Source: Symploca sp. SIO1C2 (GTDB lineage: Bacteria; Cyanobacteriota; Cyanobacteriia; Cyanobacteriales; Coleofasciculaceae). Taken from it: a stretch of DNA of 64,000 bases. Positions 62,459 through 64,000 of this stretch are shown piece after piece (position 1 is the first letter of the stretch; the number at the start of each line of letters is the position of its first letter). The notes below the pieces were generated by a model. The model saw only the letters and a program-made list of their open reading frames with translations. It was not told where the DNA came from and did no database searches. The DNA is taken from positions 244,603 to 308,602 of the forward strand of contig JAAHFP010000001.1 of the NCBI GenBank assembly GCA_010672925.1, in the 5' to 3' direction. A program made the position numbers and the translations under genes.

Positions 62459-63808
62459 TTGGCTACTCGTGTCATTATCGTGCGTCACGGCCAGAGTGTC
62501 TACAATACTCAGCAAATAATTCAAGGACGTTGCGATGAGTCAGTGCTAACGGAAACTGGTTTGGCTGAGGCTAACAAAGTCGGAGCTACCCTTAGTAAGC
62601 TGGAATTTGATGCTGTCTACTGCTCTCCTCTCCAGCGAGCAAAGCAGACAGCTGAGGTTATTTGTTCCTATTTGCCCTATTCTGTAGAATTGCAGCTAGC
62701 AGATAACCTCATGGAGATTGATTTACCCCTATGGGAGAAGCTGCGCAAGTCGGATGTGGTGGAAAAATTCCCAGAGGACTACCGTCGCTGGAAAGATCGC
62801 CCTCACGAGTTTCACATGGTTGTTCCTACAACAGAGGGTTCCAGGGAACATTTCCCTGTTTTGGCGCTCCACCAACAAGCTCAGCAGTTTTGGCAAGAAA
62901 TTCTCCCTCGTCATCAAGGAAAGACTATTTTAATTGTTGCTCACAATGGTATCAATCGTTGTTTGATTAGTACTGCTATTGGCATTCCCCCGGCTCGTTA
63001 CCATTCAATCCGGCAATCTAACTGTTGCATCAATGTACTTAATTTTACAGGCAGTTGGGGTGAGCAGGTACAGTTAGAGTCCCTTAATCAAACATCTCAC
63101 TTAGGATATGCCTTGCCGACATTGCGAGCAGGACAAAAAGGGTTACGCTTACTACTAGTACGCCACGGAGAAACAGAGTGGAATCGTGCTTCCCGCTTCC
63201 AAGGACAAATTGATATTCCTCTTAATGAGAATGGTCGCCAACAGGGGGCAAAAGCAGCAGAGTTTCTCAAGGAAGTGCCGATCGATTTTGCCGTTAGTAG
63301 TACGATGCAGCGCCCCAAGGAAACTGCTGAAATTATTCTCCAGCCTCATTCTAATGTTCCCTTAGAACTGCAAGACGCTCTCAAGGAAATTAGTCATGGA
63401 CTTTGGGAAGGGAAATTAGAGGCAGAAATTAACGAGGAGTATGCAGATTTGCTGCTTCGGTGGAAAGAAGCACCGGAAACAGTACAGATGCCGGAGGGGG
63501 AAAATTTACAGCAGGTGTGGGAGCGAGCAGTTGCCTGTTGGGATGAGATGGTTAAATCAGCAGTAGACCCGTCTACTGAACTGAAAACTGGTTTAGTTGT
63601 AGCTCACGATGCGATTAATAAGGTCATTCTCTGTTACATATTGGGTTTAGGTTCAGAGTCCTTCTGGGGTATTAAGCAGGGCAATGGAGCTGTTAGTGTG
63701 ATTGATTATCCCAAAGGAGGGGATAAACTACCGATATTGCAAGCGATGAATATCACTACTCACTTATCTGGGGGAGTGTTGGATCAGACAGCAGCTGGTG
63801 CTTTGTAA
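62459..63808 (+). CDS. Tandem histidine-phosphatase (phosphoglycerate-mutase-like) protein
   Basis: The 449-residue protein contains two histidine-phosphatase domains. The first begins RVIIVRHGQSVYNTQQIIQGRCDES with the catalytic RHG at about residue 9 and a later VAHNGINRCLI. The second begins LLLVRHGETEWNRASRFQGQ (about residue 235) and ends VAHDAINKVIL. Both keep the RHG and a second His, so both may be active. The start is TTG at 62459 with GGAGG upstream. Members are often annotated as phosphoglycerate mutase or as alpha-ribazole/sugar phosphatases; the substrate is not evident. Confidence 0.88.
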   Translation: MATRVIIVRHGQSVYNTQQIIQGRCDESVLTETGLAEANKVGATLSKLEFDAVYCSPLQRAKQTAEVICSYLPYSVELQLADNLMEIDLPLWEKLRKSDVVEKFPEDYRRWKDRPHEFHMVVPTTEGSREHFPVLALHQQAQQFWQEILPRHQGKTILIVAHNGINRCLISTAIGIPPARYHSIRQSNCCINVLNFTGSWGEQVQLESLNQTSHLGYALPTLRAGQKGLRLLLVRHGETEWNRASRFQGQIDIPLNENGRQQGAKAAEFLKEVPIDFAVSSTMQRPKETAEIILQPHSNVPLELQDALKEISHGLWEGKLEAEINEEYADLLLRWKEAPETVQMPEGENLQQVWERAVACWDEMVKSAVDPSTELKTGLVVAHDAINKVILCYILGLGSESFWGIKQGNGAVSVIDYPKGGDKLPILQAMNITTHLSGGVLDQTAAGAL

Positions 63809-63810
63809 TA

Positions 63811-63864
63811 TATAGCAGTTGCCAGGGTGGTTAAGACATTCTCAGGTAAGCAAGTTAACAAGGG
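63811..63864 (+). repeat. Dispersed 54-bp repeat, copy 2
   Basis: Starts TATAGCAGTTGCCAGGGTGG two bases after the phosphatase stop and matches the reverse complement of 22421-22474 with about three differences. Confidence 0.8.
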
Positions 63865-63904
63865 GATGGCAGCCGAATGGCACTAAGATAAGCGCCTCGC
63901 CTGA

Positions 63905-63961
63905 GACAAGTATAAGGGTTATGCCCACAAGTAAATAAATTAGGTAGCCCTTATACTTGTC
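63905..63961. repeat. 14-bp perfect inverted repeat with 29-base loop
   Basis: GACAAGTATAAGGG (63905-63918) and CCCTTATACTTGTC (63948-63961) are perfect complements. The loop is AT-rich. It may be a small mobile-element end, a recombination substrate or a transcription terminator lacking a T-tract; the window ends 39 bases later. Confidence 0.75.
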
Positions 63962-64000
63962 GCAATACAGACCTGGGTTGTTGCATCCAGGGATAAGCTT

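Overview
The window is chromosomal DNA from a cyanobacterium. The markers are a photosystem II D2 gene (psbD), a RubisCO activase with a carboxysome-type SSUL tail, ferredoxin-dependent nitrate reductase (narB), two Tic22-like proteins, a cyAbrB regulator, an SLH/OprB-type iron-uptake porin, frequent GCGATCGC (HIP1) octamers, and heptanucleotide tandem repeats in many intergenic gaps. The repeat load and loose gene spacing suggest a filamentous, repeat-rich lineage, but I cannot name a genus. No rRNA operon, CRISPR array, prophage or intact insertion sequence is visible.

Layout. 0-5 kb: a ZIP-like membrane protein with an internal cyclic-nucleotide-binding domain, rca, a MITE-like element, an ACT-domain protein, a Ycf52-like acetyltransferase and tRNA-Pro(UGG). 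5-9 kb: a local duplication of tic22 plus the start of prmC; the second prmC copy is only a remnant, followed by an antitoxin gene with a truncated PIN toxin. 9-16.5 kb: nitrate assimilation (outer-membrane beta-barrel, NrtA-family lipoprotein, NrtP permease, NarB) with a candidate NtcA box. 17-26 kb: a Uma2 protein, small hypotheticals, a CsaA-like protein, NurA, PyrR, an SH3b/peptidoglycan-binding protein, CobD, an Rrf2 regulator and cyAbrB. 26-45 kb: mostly envelope and transport genes (GT39, CPA1 antiporter with RCK domain, lipase-like hydrolase, CobI, a TonB-like protein with a 45-bp repeat tail, hybrid histidine kinase, NfeD/flotillin pair, MscS, AI-2E permease, ABC ATPase). 45.7-49.6 kb: a psbD copy without psbC that encodes Gly at the normally Arg position 233, then a promoter-like sequence and a predicted rod-shaped structured RNA ahead of the porin gene.

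49.7-60.1 kb is the most unusual stretch. It holds an FMN-reductase/ATP-grasp fusion, a secreted DM13 protein, two cysteine-dioxygenase-like cupins, a four-gene set built around a ferric-reductase/Rieske fusion, an EamA permease, a GshB-like ATP-grasp ligase and a GNAT acetyltransferase. All but the first gene lie on the plus strand. The content suggests synthesis or modification of a small thiol or amino-acid-derived compound coupled to membrane redox chemistry; this is inference. The window ends with a second AI-2E permease, a pentapeptide/TPR protein, a double histidine-phosphatase protein and a repeat-rich tail.

Starts were moved to the most plausible ATG/GTG/TTG where an upstream non-ATG codon only lengthened the frame. 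All functional calls rest on motif recognition by eye; no database search was possible.
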